A stretch of 64,000 nt of DNA from positions 62,001 to 126,000 of the forward strand of contig NW_024571677.1 in assembly GCF_018320785.1 (NCBI RefSeq). Reading direction: 5' to 3'. The notes below the pieces were generated by a model. It saw only the letters and a program-made list of their open reading frames with translations. It was not told the DNA's origin and made no database searches. Within the stretch, counting starts at the first letter, position 1; every line of letters starts with the position of its first letter. The translations under genes were made by a program, and so were the position numbers. This document shows positions 44,291 to 56,924 of the stretch, one piece after another. The DNA is from Cheilinus undulatus. Taxonomy: Eukaryota; Chordata; Actinopteri; Labriformes; Labridae.

Positions 44291-45071
44291 TGCCCTGATG
44301 CTAGCCCTGATGCTAGCCCTGATGCTAGCCCTGATGTTAGCCCTGATGCTAGCCCTGATGTTAGCCCTGATGTTAGCCCTGATGTTAGCCCTGATGCTAG
44401 CCCTGATGCTAGCCCTGATGCTAGCCCTGATGTTAGCCCTGATGCTAGCCCTGATGTTAGCCCTGATGTTGGCCTGATGCTAGCCTGATGCTAGCCTGAT
44501 GCTAGCCTGATGTTAGCCTGATGCTGGCCTGATGTTAGCCTGATGTTAGCCTGATGCTGGCCTGATGTTAGCCTGATGCCAGCCCTGATGTTGGCCTGAT
44601 GCTAGCCTGATGCTAGCCTGATGTTAGCCTGATGCTGCCTGATGTTAGCCTGATGTTAGCCCTGATGTTAGCCCTGATGCTAGCCCTGATGCTAGCCCTG
44701 ATGCTAGCCCTGATGTTAGCCCTGATGTTAGCCCTGATGTTAGCCCTGATGCTAGCCCTGATGTTAGCCCTGATGCTAGCCCTGATGTTAGCCCTGATGC
44801 TAGCCCTGATGTTAGCCCTGATGTTAGCCCTGATGCTAGCCCTGATGTTAGCCCTGATGCTAGCCCTGATGTTAGCCCTGATGTTAGCCCTGATGCTAGC
44901 CCTGATGTTAGCCCTGATGCTAGCCCTGATGTTAGCCCTGATGTTAGCCCTGATGTTAGCCCTGATGCTAGCCCTGATGCTAGCCCTGATGCTAGCCCTG
45001 ATGTTAGCCCTGATGCTAGCCCTGATGTTAGCCCTGATGTTAGCCCTGATGCTAGCCCTGATGCTAGCCCT
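44291..45071. repeat. 12/11-bp minisatellite
   Basis: About 66 copies of CCCTGATG(C/T)TAG. Between about 44470 and 44650 the unit loses one C and becomes 11 bp (CCTGATGCTAG), with 12-bp copies on both sides. The right 12-bp part is open as an (MLAL)n frame of 163 codons, an artefact. A GCTAGC palindrome forms where TAG meets a preceding GC. Confidence 0.96.
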
Positions 45072-45947
45072 AGGCCTTGGTTTTGCCTGTCTTGTCAGCT
45101 ACAGGGTTTCCCAGTTCTCTTGAGTCGAGGGCTGCTTAGACCTTTAGATGAAGGTTTTTCAGGACCACCTGAGACCCCAGGCTTTGATGAAAGTCCAACC
45201 ATGTAGACCATGGAGAAGGACCAGCATCAGTATTCAGCTTCCAGGGATGGACGTTCCTGAGTTCTTGGTGTTCACCTGCTCTAGTCACTGTTAGAGGAAC
45301 CAATGTAGGACCTGTAGGACCAATGAGAGTCCAGACTTTACTGACACACCCCCCAGGAGAACTCCTCACCTCTGAGGACGCAGACTCAGGGTCAGAGTCA
45401 GGGTCAGGGTCTGAGGCAGGTTTAAAGACCTTTAGTCACAGCTCAGACATAAATCAAATCAGAGGAGGAAAAATATCAGAAATCTGATGATGGAGAGGAA
45501 AATATGAAAACAGTAAACATCAGCAGAGAGGGCGGTCATTGGTTCACAGTAGATCTTCACCATCTCTGCACTGATTCAAAATCTACGCTGCTGATTTAGT
45601 TTAAGGATGAAAAACCAAAGATTTAGATCAGAGAATTTCTGTCAGAGTGAGAGCTCTTAGTGTGATGAAGTTTAAAGGCAGCTATCCTGATAAATGAGAG
45701 GTGGAGGAGGATGGAGGTCACGTTCAGACAGCAGAAAGGCCCTTTATCTGAGCCCTGCACCAGCATCTTAGAGGACTGCTCTGGTTCTGAGGGTCTGAGG
45801 GGGTCTGAGGGAGTCTAAGGGGGTCTAAGGGGGTCTGAGGGAGTCTAAGGGAGTCTAAGAAGTCTAGGGAGTCTAAAGGAGTCCAAAGGTTCTCTGGGGT
45901 GAACTCAGACCAGCCCTGTCCTCTTCAGTTTCTCTGTTTGAGTTTCT
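45072..45947. other. intergenic with a 10-bp repeat tract
   Basis: Mostly unique. GGGTCAGAGTCAGGGTCAGG occurs at about 45389-45408. From 45788 to 45880 there is an imperfect 10-bp tandem tract (GGGTCTGAGG/GAGTCTAAGG). No gene found. Confidence 0.65.
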
Positions 45948-46032
45948 GGTTTCGTTTCCAGCTAAAACCGAGCAGAAGGGGGAGTTTGGGGGGGGGGGGG
46001 CTGGGGCTGGTGGAGGAAGTGAAAATGAAATC
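45948..46032. promoter_or_regulatory. candidate IRF/ISRE element upstream of irf2
   Basis: GAAAATGAAATC at 46021-46032 fits the ISRE consensus GAAANNGAAANY. GGTTTCGTTTCC at 45948-45959 is, on the - strand, GGAAACGAAACC, which fits both an ETS-IRF composite (GGAANNGAAA) and a compact IRF site. A G-run (about 45988-46001) separates them. The pair lies about 1.8-2.1 kb upstream of the irf2 first exon. Function is inference. Confidence 0.4.
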
Positions 46033-47600
46033 GGCCTCAAAGATCGTCTATTCTCTAACAGGAGTCGATTCATCTGTTTTTCTGGTTACTACTGAGCTGT
46101 CCAAACTTCACTGCTGATTTCCTCCTCAGACCCTTCATGCAGGTGAGAGGACTTTCCTACGGCGTGGTCAGATTTATCCTGTTAGAGTTTTAGGGATAAT
46201 TGTGCCGATTGTCTGTTAAAGTTAGTTTGCTAAAATGTTGTGAGAATGTGCTGTGAAAATTTGGTTTGGATATTTGGGGGAATTTGCTAAAAAAATGGAG
46301 GAATGTTTGCAGATTTTGGAGAGCTACTCTGCAGTTTTGGGGAGGATTTAAATTTTTGGCATTTTGATGGGAATTTGGGGGTTCTGTGAATTTTTCTAAT
46401 GGGAGTTTCGGGAATGTTCTTATGGATGTTTGAGGTAAATCTTCATCGTTTTCATAAAATTTTGAGGAATGCAGTTGCAGTTTTTGGGAATTTGTTAATA
46501 GATTTATGGGGAATAAGATGAAGTATTTCTGGCCTTTACATGGATCTTTGGGAAAGAAATAGCTGGAAGGGTCCAGCTTTATGGAAGTCCCACTGAAACA
46601 TTTAAGAATATTAAAAGAGGAACTTTTTATAGAATACTTTTAACAAACTGGCTGACAGCCAAAGATGCACTCAAAAACCTGTCCAGGGTTGTATTTTCTG
46701 CAGAAACGGGACCGTTATCATCTAAAAACTACTTCCTGTTCGAGGCAAAGTTGAGCTGAACTTCTCAGGTCCTGATCCCAGATAGGAGGGAGAAACTAAA
46801 AATACAGTCCACAGACGCTCAGGTACCAGGTTAATGTGAATCTCTTCATTAAACACTGTCAGTGTGTTCCTCTAGACAGAAACAATCCAACCACAGGCGG
46901 TTCTAGAGCCTCCTCAGGAGGACCAGAGCCCCCCTGAAATAATTATAACAGGACAAAATACCACAGCAGGGTTTTAAAAGCTTACCAGAAATGGTGCAGA
47001 TATGTGAATTTGTTCCATGTTAGGCTGCAGAGAATAATTCATTCATTCATTTAAAAATGGTAGAAAACTCCAGAATAAAGAAACACCATTCATTCTGCTC
47101 TTTTTAAATGTACATGTTTTTAAGTGTTAAGAAAAAGACCGAGTAAAAAAATAAACTGGGGCATGTTTTGAGATATGAAAGATAAAACATGCAATTTAAA
47201 AAAAGATAGTTTTGTTTTCATTAACTTCCCATTTTTGGATTACTTTGTAAATCATTATAGAATTAAAGTAAATAAGTCACTGTGGAGCCATCTTTAAATA
47301 CGATCATTATTATGGTTGTTCTTATTGTTATGCTGCTGTTGTGGGTTTTTACATGCTCCCAAACAAGTTGGATTGAGAAATTATTATCATTATTATTATC
47401 ATTTATAATTGTTATTATTATTATTATTATGTTGTTGTTGGTTGTCGTGGATTTTTTGTGCCATCAAAAACAGTTGGAGAAAGAACTTATGATTATTATT
47501 AATATTGTATTATTATTGTTGTTATTATTATGATAAATCTACTACTACTGCTACTAATAATAATTATAATATGCTGTTGTTGTCGTTGTTATACTGTTGT
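46033..47600. other. intergenic, AT-rich, no gene seen
   Basis: AT-rich unique sequence. A degenerate GGGAATTTG/TTTTGGGAA texture is seen at 46250-46560. ATT microsatellites lie at about 47380-47570. Short open frames in these low-complexity runs are not credible genes. Confidence 0.6.
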
Positions 47601-47604
47601 TGTG

Positions 47605-47730
47605 TTTTTTGTTTTTTGTTTTTTTTTTGTTTGTTTGTTTTGTGTGTGTGTGTGTGGGGGGGGGGGGGGGTGTGGGGGTGTGTGTATGTGTGTAGGGGTG
47701 TGGGTGTGTGTGTGTGTGCGCGCGCTCCAA
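47605..47730. repeat. T/G-rich and (GT)n tract next to the irf2 promoter
   Basis: T runs, a G run (about 47657-47670) and (GT)n that passes directly into GCGCGCGC (about 47706-47724). The alternating purine-pyrimidine stretch is of the Z-DNA-forming type. It lies directly upstream of the CpG-rich irf2 first exon. Confidence 0.85.
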
Positions 47731-48047
47731 AAAATTAGTCAGAGTGAGACCTCCTCATGACGTCTTTCCTCCGCGGGAGCGCGCACGCGGCCAGTAGAAA
47801 CTTCCGCGACGCCGCTCGAGCCCGAGCCGGAGCGAGAGCGCGAGATCAGGAGGGGGATTTCCAGCGCGAGCCCCCACTTCCCGACCAGTCGTTGTTTCTC
47901 TTTCGGTCTGGACCCAGAAACAGAAAAAAAGACGGATTCACTTTCCTTTTTCCTCCTAAATCTTTAAACACGGTCATCGGACAAGACTGAGGCCGCTTCT
48001 GTTGATGTGACGGTCGGACTGAGGAGCTCCAGGATCCGGACTAACAG
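47731..48047 (+). other. irf2: irf2 promoter/5' UTR exon 1, inferred
   Basis: A short CpG-rich island (GACGCCGCTCGAGCCCGAGC, CGCGGGAGCGCGCACGCGGC) ends in a strong donor ACAG|gtaacg at 48047/48048. The first irf2 coding exon starts only six bases before ATG, so an upstream UTR exon is needed; this is the obvious candidate. The transcription start is not resolved. A 77-codon upstream frame (47757-47990) and a minimal ATGTGA start-stop (48005-48010) could reduce translation if they are transcribed. Confidence 0.55.
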
Positions 48048-48249
48048 GTAACGGTTGATTTCCGCATTTAACGCTGTTGACTCCGGGACGACATGACGGC
48101 CAGGACTACAGACTCTCAGCCCCCCAGAACTACAGACCGAGGAGTAAGTGAAAGTGGATTTACGACGACTGTAGGGATTATTTTCACTTTTCACTCGGTG
48201 GGGTTGTGGAGGAGTGACTTCAACTACTGAGCTAGATTTAACTAGTTCA

Positions 48250-51200
48250 AGACTAAAGTTAACCCGGGTTAATCTGACGCTAGCTGACTCTATCTACAAC
48301 TAAACTAAACTATCTTAAACTAAAGTTAACCCGGGTTAATCTGACACTAGCTGACTCTATCTACAACTAAACTATCTTAAACTAAAGTTAACCCAGGTTA
48401 ATCTGACACTAGCTGACTCTATCTACAACTAAACTAAACTATCTTAAACTAAAGTTAACCCGGGTTAATCTGACACTGACTCTATCAACAACTAAACTAA
48501 ACTATCTTAAACTAAAGTTAACCCGGGTTAATCTGACACTAGCTGACTCTATCTACAACTAAACTATCTTAAACTAAAGTTAACCCAGGTTAATCTGACA
48601 CTAGCTGACTCTATCTACAACTAAACTAAACTATCTTAAACTAAAGTTAACCCGGGTTAATCTGACACTGACTCTATCAACAACTAAACTAAACTATCTT
48701 AAACTAAAGTTAAACCGGGTTAATCTGACACTGACTCTATCAACAACTAAACTAAACTATCTTAAACTAAAGTTAACCCAGGTTAATCTGACACTAGCTG
48801 ACTCTATCTACAACTAAACTAAACTATCTTAAACTAAAGTTAACCCGGGTTAATCTGACACTAGCTGACTCGATCAACAACTAAACTAAACTATCTTAAA
48901 CTAAAGTTAACCCGGGTTAATCTGACACTAGCGGACTCTATCTACAACTAAACTAAACTATCTTAAACTAAAGTTAACCCGGTTTAATCTGACACTAGCT
49001 GACTCTATCTACAACTTAACTAAACTATCTTAAACTAAAGTTAACCCAGGTTAATCTGACACTAGCTGACTCTATCTACAACTAAACTAAACTATCTTAA
49101 ACTAAAGTTAACCCGGTTTAATCTGACACTAGCTGACTCTATCTACAACTTAACTAAACTATCTTAAACTAAAGTTAACCCAGGTTAATCTGACACTAGC
49201 TGACTCTATCTACAACTAAACTAAACTATCTTAAACTAAAGTTAACCCGGGTTAATCTGACACTAACTCTGACTCATCAACAACTAAACTAAACTATCTT
49301 GAAACTAAAGTTAACCCGGTTAATCTGACACTAGCTGACTCTATCTACAACTAAACTAAACTATCTTAAACTAAAGTTAAACCGGGTTAATCTGACACTG
49401 ACTCTATCAACAACTAAATTAAACTATCTTAAACTAAAGTTAACCCGGGTTAATCTGACACTAGCGGACTCGATCAAAAACTAAACTTAACTATCTTAAA
49501 CTAAAGTTAACCCGGGTTAATCTGACACTGACTCTATCAACAACTAAACTAAACTATCTTAAACTAAAGTTAAACCGGGTTAATCTGACACTGACTCTAT
49601 CAACAACTAAACTAAACTATCTTAAACTAAAGTTAACCCAGGTTAATCTGACACTAGCTGACTCGATCAACAACTAAACTAAACTATCTTGAACTAAGGT
49701 TAAACTGGGTTAATCTGACACTAGCTGACTCTATCAACAACTAAACTAAACTATCTTAAACTAAAGTTAAACCGGTTAATCTGACACTGCTGACTCTATC
49801 AACAACTAAATTAAACTATCTTAAACTAAAGTTAACCCGGGTTAATCTGACACTAGCGGACTCTATCTACAACTAAACTAAACTATCTTGAACTAAAGTT
49901 AACCCGGGTTAATCTGACACTAGCTGACTCTATCTACAACTAAACTAAACTATCTTAAACTAAAGTTAAACCGGGTTAATCTGACACTGACTCTATCAAC
50001 AACTAAACTAAACTATCTTAAACTAAAGTTAACCCAGGTTAATCTGACACTAGCTGACTCTATCTACAACTAAACTAAACTATCTTAAACTAAAGTTAAC
50101 CCGGGTTAATCTGACACTGACTCTATCAACAACTAAACTAAACTATCTTAAACTTAAGTTAACCCAGGTTAATCTGACACTAGCTGACTCTATCAACAAC
50201 TAAATTAAACTATCTTAAACTAAAGTTAACCCGGGTTAATCTGACACTAGCGGACTCTATCTACAACTAAACTAAACTATCTTGAACTAAAGTTAACCCG
50301 GGTTAATCTGACACTAGCTGACTCTATCTACAACTAAACTAAACTATCTTAAACTAAAGTTAACCCAGGTTAATCTGACACTAGCTGACTCTATCTACAA
50401 CTAAACTAAACTATCTTAAACTAAAGTTAACCCAGGTTAATCTGACACTAGCTGACTCTATCTACAACTAAACTAAACTATCTTAAACTAAAGTTAACCC
50501 GGGTTAATCTGACACTGACTCTATCAACAACTAAACTAAACTATCTTAAACTAAAGTTAAACCGGGTTAATCTGACACTGACTCTATCAACAACTAAACT
50601 AAACTATCTTGAACTAAAGTTAACCCGGGTTAATCTGACACTAGCTGACTCTATCTACAACTAAACTAAACTATCTTAAACTAAAGTTAAACCGGGTTAA
50701 TCTGACACTGACTCTATCAACAACTAAATTAAACTATCTTAAACTAAAGTTAACCCGGGTTAATCTGACACTAGCGGACTCGATCAAAAACTAAACTTAA
50801 CTATCTTAAACTAAAGTTAACCCGGGTTAATCTGACACTGACTCTATCAACAACTAAACTAAACTATCTTAAACTAAAGTTAAACCGGGTTAATCTGACA
50901 CTGACTCTATCAACAACTAAACTAAACTATCTTAAACTAAAGTTAACCCAGGTTAATCTGACACTAGCTGACTCTATCTACAACTAAACTAAACTATCTT
51001 AAACTAAAGTTAACCCAGGTTAATCTGACACTGACTCTGTCAACAACTAAATTAAACTTTCTTAAACTAAAGTTAACCCAGGTTAATCTGACACTGACTC
51101 GATCAACAACTAAACTAAACTATCTTAAACTAAAGTTAAACCGGGTTAATCTGACACTAGCTGACTCGATCAACAACTAAACTAAACTATCTTAAACTAA

Positions 51201-54200
51201 AGTTAACACAGTTAATTTGACACTAGCTGACTCTATCAACAACTAAACTAAACTATCTTAAACTAAAGTTAAACCGGGTTAATCTGACACTGACTCTATC
51301 AACAACTAAACTAAACTATCTTGAACTAAAGTTAACCCGGGTTAATCTGACACTAGCTGACTCTATCTACAACTAAACTAAACTATCTTAAACTAAAGTT
51401 AACCCAGGTTAATCTGACACTAGCTGACTCTATCTACAACTAAACTAAACTATCTTAAACTAAAGTTAACCCAGGTTAATCTGACACTAGCTGACTCTAT
51501 CTACAACTAAACTAAACTATCTTAAACTAAAGTTAACCCGGGTTAATCTGACACTGACTCTATCAACAACTAAACTAAACTATCTTAAACTAAAGTTAAC
51601 CCGGGTTAATCTGACACTGACTCTATCAACAACTAAACTAAACTATCTTAAACTAAAGTTAACCCAGGTTAATCTGACACTAGCTGACTCTATCAACAAC
51701 TAAACTAAACTATCTTAAACTAAAGTTAACCCGGGTTAATCTGACACTAGCTGACTCGATCAACAACTAAACTAAACTATCTTAAACTAAAGTTAACCCG
51801 GGTTAATCTGACACTAGCTGACTCGATCAACAACTAAACTAAACTATCTTAAGCTTAAGTTAACACAGTTAATTTGACACTAGCTGACTCTATCAACAAC
51901 TAAACTAAACTATCTTAAACTAAAGTTAACCCTGGTTAATCTGACACTAGCTGACTCGATCAACAACTAAACTAAACTATCTTAAACTAAAGTTAACCCA
52001 GGTTAATCTGACACTGACTCTATCAACAACTAAACTAAACTATCTTGAACTAAAGTTAACCCGGGTTAATCTGACACTAGCTGACTCTATCTACAACTAA
52101 ACTAAACTATCTTAAACTAAAGTTAACCCAGGTTAATCTGACACTAGCTGACTCTATCTACAACTAAACTAAACTATCTTAAACTAAAGTTAACCCAGGT
52201 TAATCTGACACTAGCTGACTCTATCTACAACTAAACTAAACTATCTTAAACTAAAGTTAACCCGGGTTAATCTGACACTGACTCTATCAACAACTAAACT
52301 AAACTATCTTAAACTAAAGTTAAACCGGGTTAATCTGACACTGACTCTATCAACAACTAAACTAAACTATCTTAAACTAAAGTTAACCCAGGTTAATCTG
52401 ACACTAGCTGACTCTATCTACAACTAAACTAAACTATCTTAAACTAAAGTTAACCCAGGTTAATCTGACACTGACTCTGTCAACAACTAAATTAAACTTT
52501 CTTAAACTAAAGTTAACCCAGGTTAATCTGACACTGACTCTATCAACAACTTAACTAAACTATCTTAAACTAAAGTTAAACCGGGTTAATCTGACACTAG
52601 CTGACTCTATCAACAACTAAACTAAACTATCTTAAACTAAAGTTAACACAGTTAATTTGACACTAGCTGACTCTATCAACAACTAAACTAAACTATCTTA
52701 AACTAAAGTTAAACCGGGTTAATCTGACACTGACTCTATCAACAACTAAACTAAACTATCTTGAACTAAAGTTAACCCGGGTAAATCTGACACTAGCTGA
52801 CTCTATCTACAACTAAACTAAACTATCTTAAACTAAAGTTAACCCAGGTTAATCTGACACTAGCTGACTCTATCTACAACTAAACTAAACTATCTTAAAC
52901 TAAAGTTAACCCGGGTTAATCTGACACTAGCTGACTCTATCTACAACTAAACTAAACTATCTTAAACTAAAGTTAACCCGGGTTAATCTGACACTAGCTG
53001 ACTCGATCAACAACTAAACTAAACTATCTTAAACTAAAGTTAACCCGGGTTAATCTGACACTAGCGGACTCTATCTACAACTAAACTAAACTATCTTAAA
53101 CTAAAGTTAACCCGGGTTAATCTGACACTAGCTGACTCTATCTACAACTTAACTAAACTATCTTAAACTAAAGTTAACCCAGGTTAATCTGACACTAGCT
53201 GACTCGATCAACAACTAAACTAAACTATCTTGAACTAAGGTTAAACTGGGTTAATCTGACACTAGCTGACTCTATCAACAACTAAACTAAACTATCTTAA
53301 ACTTAAGTTAACCCAGGTTAATCTGACACTAGCTGACTCGATCAACAACTAAATTAAACTATCTTAAACTAAAGTTAACCCGGGTTAATCTGACACTAGC
53401 GGACTCGATCAACAACTAAACTTAACTATCTTAAACTAAAGTTAACCCAGGTTAATCTGACACTAGCTGACTCGATCAACAACTAAACTAAACTATCTTG
53501 AACTAAGGTTAAATTGGGTTAATCTGACACTAGCTGACTCTATCAACAACTAAACTAAACTATCTTAAACTAAAGTTAAACCGGGTTAATCTGACACTAG
53601 CTGACTCTGTCTACATCTAAACTAAACTATCTTAAACTAAAGTTAACTCGGGTTAATCTGACACTAGCTGACTCGATCAACAACTAAACTAAACTATCTT
53701 GAACTAAGGTTAAACTGGGTTAATCTGACACTAGCTGACTCTATCAACAACTAAACTAAACTATCTTAAATTTAAGTTAACCCAGGTTAATCTGACACTA
53801 GCTGACTCGATCAACAACTAAATTAAACTATCTTAAACTAAAGTTAACCCGGGTTAATCTGACACTAGCGGACTCGATCAACAACTAAACTTAACTATCT
53901 TAAACTAAAGTTAACCCAGGTTAATCTGACACTAGCTGACTCGATCAACAACTAAACTAAACTATCTTGAACTAAGGTTAAATTGGGTTAATCTGACACT
54001 AGCTGACTCTATCAACAACTAAACTAAACTATCTTAAACTAAAGTTAAACCGGGTTAATCTGACACTAGCTGACTCTATCTACATCTAAACTAAACTATC
54101 TTAAACTAAAGTTAACCCAGGTTAATCTGACACTAGCTGACTCGATCAACAGCTAAACTAAACTATCTTAAACTAAAGTTAACCCGGGTTAATCTGACAC

Positions 54201-55514
54201 TGACTCTATCAACAACTAAACTAAACTATCTTAAACTAAAGTTAAACCGGGTTAATCTGACACTGACTCTATCAACAACTAAACTAAACTATCTTAAACT
54301 AAAGTTAACCCAGGTTAATCTGACACTAGCTGACTCTATCTACAACTAAACTAAACTATCTTAAACTAAAGTTAACCCGGGTTAATCTGACACTAGCTGA
54401 CTCTATCTACAACTAAACTAAACTATCTTAAACTAAAGTTAAACCGGGTTAATCTGACACTAGCTGACTCTATCAACAACTAAACTAAACTATCTTAAAC
54501 TAAAGTTAACTCGGGTTAATCTGACACTAGCTGACTCTATCAACAACTAAACTAAACTATCTTGAACTAAGGTTAAACTGGGTTAATCTGACACTAGCTG
54601 ACTCTATCAACAACTAAACTAAACTATCTTAAACTTAAGTTAACCCAGGTTAATCTGACACTAGCTGACTCTATCAACAACTAAACTAAACTATCTTAAA
54701 CTAAAGTTAACCCTGGTTAATCTGACACTAGCTGACTCGATCAACAACTAAACTAAACTATCTTAAACTAAAGTTAACCCAGGTTAATCTGACACTAGCT
54801 GACTCGATCAACAACTAAACTAAACTATCTTGAACTAAGGTTAAACTGGGTTAATCTGACACTAGCTGACTCTATCAACAACTAAACTAAACTATCTTAA
54901 ACTAAAGTTAACCCAGGTTAATCTGACACTAGCTGACTCTATCTACAACTAAACTAAACTATCTTAAGCTTAAGTTAACCCGGGTTAATCTTACACTAGC
55001 TGACTCTATCAACAACTAAACTAAACTATCTTAAACTAAATTTAAACCGGGTTAATCTGACACTGACTCTATCAACAACTAAACTAAACTATCTTAAACT
55101 AAAGTTAACTCGGGTTAATCTGACACTAGCTGACTCGATCAACAACTAAACTAAACTATCCTAAACTAAAGTTAAACTGGATTAATCTGACACTAGCTGA
55201 CTCTATCAACAACTAAACTAAACTATCTTAAACTAAAGTTAACTTGGGTTAATCTGACATTAGCTGACTCTATCAACAACTAAACTAAACTATCTTAAAC
55301 TAAAGTTAACTCGCGTTAATCTGACACTAGCTGACTCGATCAACAACTAAACTAAACTATCTTAAACTAAAGTTAACTCGGGTTAATCTGACACTAGCTG
55401 ACTCTATCAACAACTAAACTAAACTATCTTAAACTAAAGTTAAACCGGGTTAATCTGACACTAGCTGACTCTATCAACAACTAAACTAAACTATCTTAAA
55501 CTAAAGTTAAACCA
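48250..55514. repeat. 63-67-bp minisatellite in irf2 intron 1
   Basis: About 110 copies of a 67-bp unit. In order it contains TTAATCTGACACTAGCTGAC, TCTATC(T/A)ACAACTAAAC, TAAACTATCTTAAACTAAAG and TTAACCCGGG. Shorter forms lack TAGC (63 bp). The core TTAACCCGGGTTAA is a 14-bp perfect palindrome, changed in many copies to CCCAGG or AACCGGG. Large duplications are visible: identical text 1,440 bp apart at about 51001 and 52441, a 1,310-bp interval at 49471/50781, and a 470-bp interval near 53500/53970. It starts about 200 bp after the irf2 exon-1 donor. Confidence 0.97.
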
Positions 55515-55639
55515 GCTTCACCTCCTCCACCCCAGCCTCCTCCTTTATAGACTAAACCTTGTTGCACCCTATTTTCAGATTCATGCTTCTATGGATTCAG
55601 TGATTTGGAAATAATTTCATTGTTTTCAGTACACACGGT

Positions 55640-55771
55640 CTTATTTATGGAATTATTCATCGCTTGAATTTGTCGAAAAATACACAAGATTTACCTTAGA
55701 ATAATTGCGAATTAAATCGAATAATTGGGGGGGGTTGTAATTCGATTATTTTCTCGAATCGTTCAGCCCTA
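55640..55771 (-). mobile_element. hAT-type 3' end fragment
   Basis: The sequence ends TTCTCGAATCGTTCAGCCCT plus A, the reverse complement of a TAGGGCTGAACGATTCGAGA terminus common in fish hAT elements. Only one end is visible. The left border, near the minisatellite, is uncertain. Confidence 0.5.
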
Positions 55772-55940
55772 ACACCACTATTTTTTCGTGGCATGCTTAA
55801 TGCACACATGATTGGCCCTCGACCCATCCCGTAGTTTGTGAGATCAGGAAGCCGTGCTGTGGTGAAGCGAGCAGAGATGGATAAAGGACAGAGACTTGTG
55901 CATGTTAAGTCCAGCTTTCAGATCAGACTGAAGTTATTTG

Positions 55941-56916
55941 TAGGGCTGTAGTCAACCAAAGAAAAACTTGGCCGACCAAAATCACACCCAGGCAATTAAT
56001 TAATTAATCGATTAATTGTTCAGGCAAAAAAAAAATCATTAATTAAAAATCATTACCTCTTTGGGGACTAATTCAGTCCATCCAGGCTCCTCACTGCACC
56101 TGCCTGGTACTCTAAATGATCCCTAAACGAACGTAACAAGCCTTTTGAAGCATTAATGTATCTTTTCAGTCTGACTATAATGTAATTAATGGAGAGACAA
56201 TCGGCGCCCACCTGCCTCTGATCTCCGTGATCCCGGCGCGGTAACTCTTCAAACTCATACAGCCTACAAAATAACCTCAGATCATGGTTTTCATCCATTT
56301 ATAAGGGTAACTATTAACAGGATCACCTGATCCAGCCCGCGCTGTGTTATTTATGAGCATAAAGCAGGCAGCATGCAGCGTTTATTTACGGAGGTGAGGG
56401 GAAAAAAGTTCGCTCGTCGGGACTTAAGACCAGCAGACATGGCCTTTTGTCGCCTCTCCTTTCTGTGTGTCTGTAAGAGAAGCTGACGCTAACGTGAACA
56501 CTTTAAGAGATTATAAAAAGAGATGATACCACGCAGCCTATTTTCTGACAGGTGAATTAAACTGTCGTGGGAACTGATGCAGTGAGGGAGGGCAGAGCAG
56601 AGACACTCAGCAGTGCCACTTCAGTACAAACAGCCTGCATCTTTGTGACGAGTTGATGTGTTGTTTCTGAGCGTTACTGTAAAATATCAGAAAATATCCC
56701 GCTCTGCTAGCGTTGTGTGCTTCTCTCCCTGTAATTCCTAGAGCTGCGTTGCTCCTGTCCGCAGCAACACGTCTCTCTCTGTCAGCTGCTCACAGGCTTT
56801 TGCCCCCAGACCAACGTCTTGGGGCGGCGGGGTGATTCGCCAACCAGGGTGATCTTGGTCGAACTAAAGCTTTTCGACCAATTAATCGACCAATCGAATT
56901 AAAGCTGTCAGCCCTA
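55941..56916. mobile_element. non-autonomous hAT element, 976 bp
   Basis: It starts TAGGGCTGTAGTCAACCAAA and ends GCTGTCAGCCCTA, with inverted 8-bp tips TAGGGCTG/CAGCCCTA. Flanks GTTATTTG (55933-55940) and GTTATCTG (56917-56924) form a 7-of-8 target duplication, diagnostic of hAT insertion. A 76-codon antisense frame (56068-56298) has no recognised domain, and no transposase was seen. Confidence 0.8.
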
Positions 56917-56924
56917 GTTATCTG

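Noticed and set aside
44632..45123. (MLAL)n hydrophobic frame looking like a membrane protein
   Set aside because: A 12-bp repeat read in one frame; no gene structure around it.
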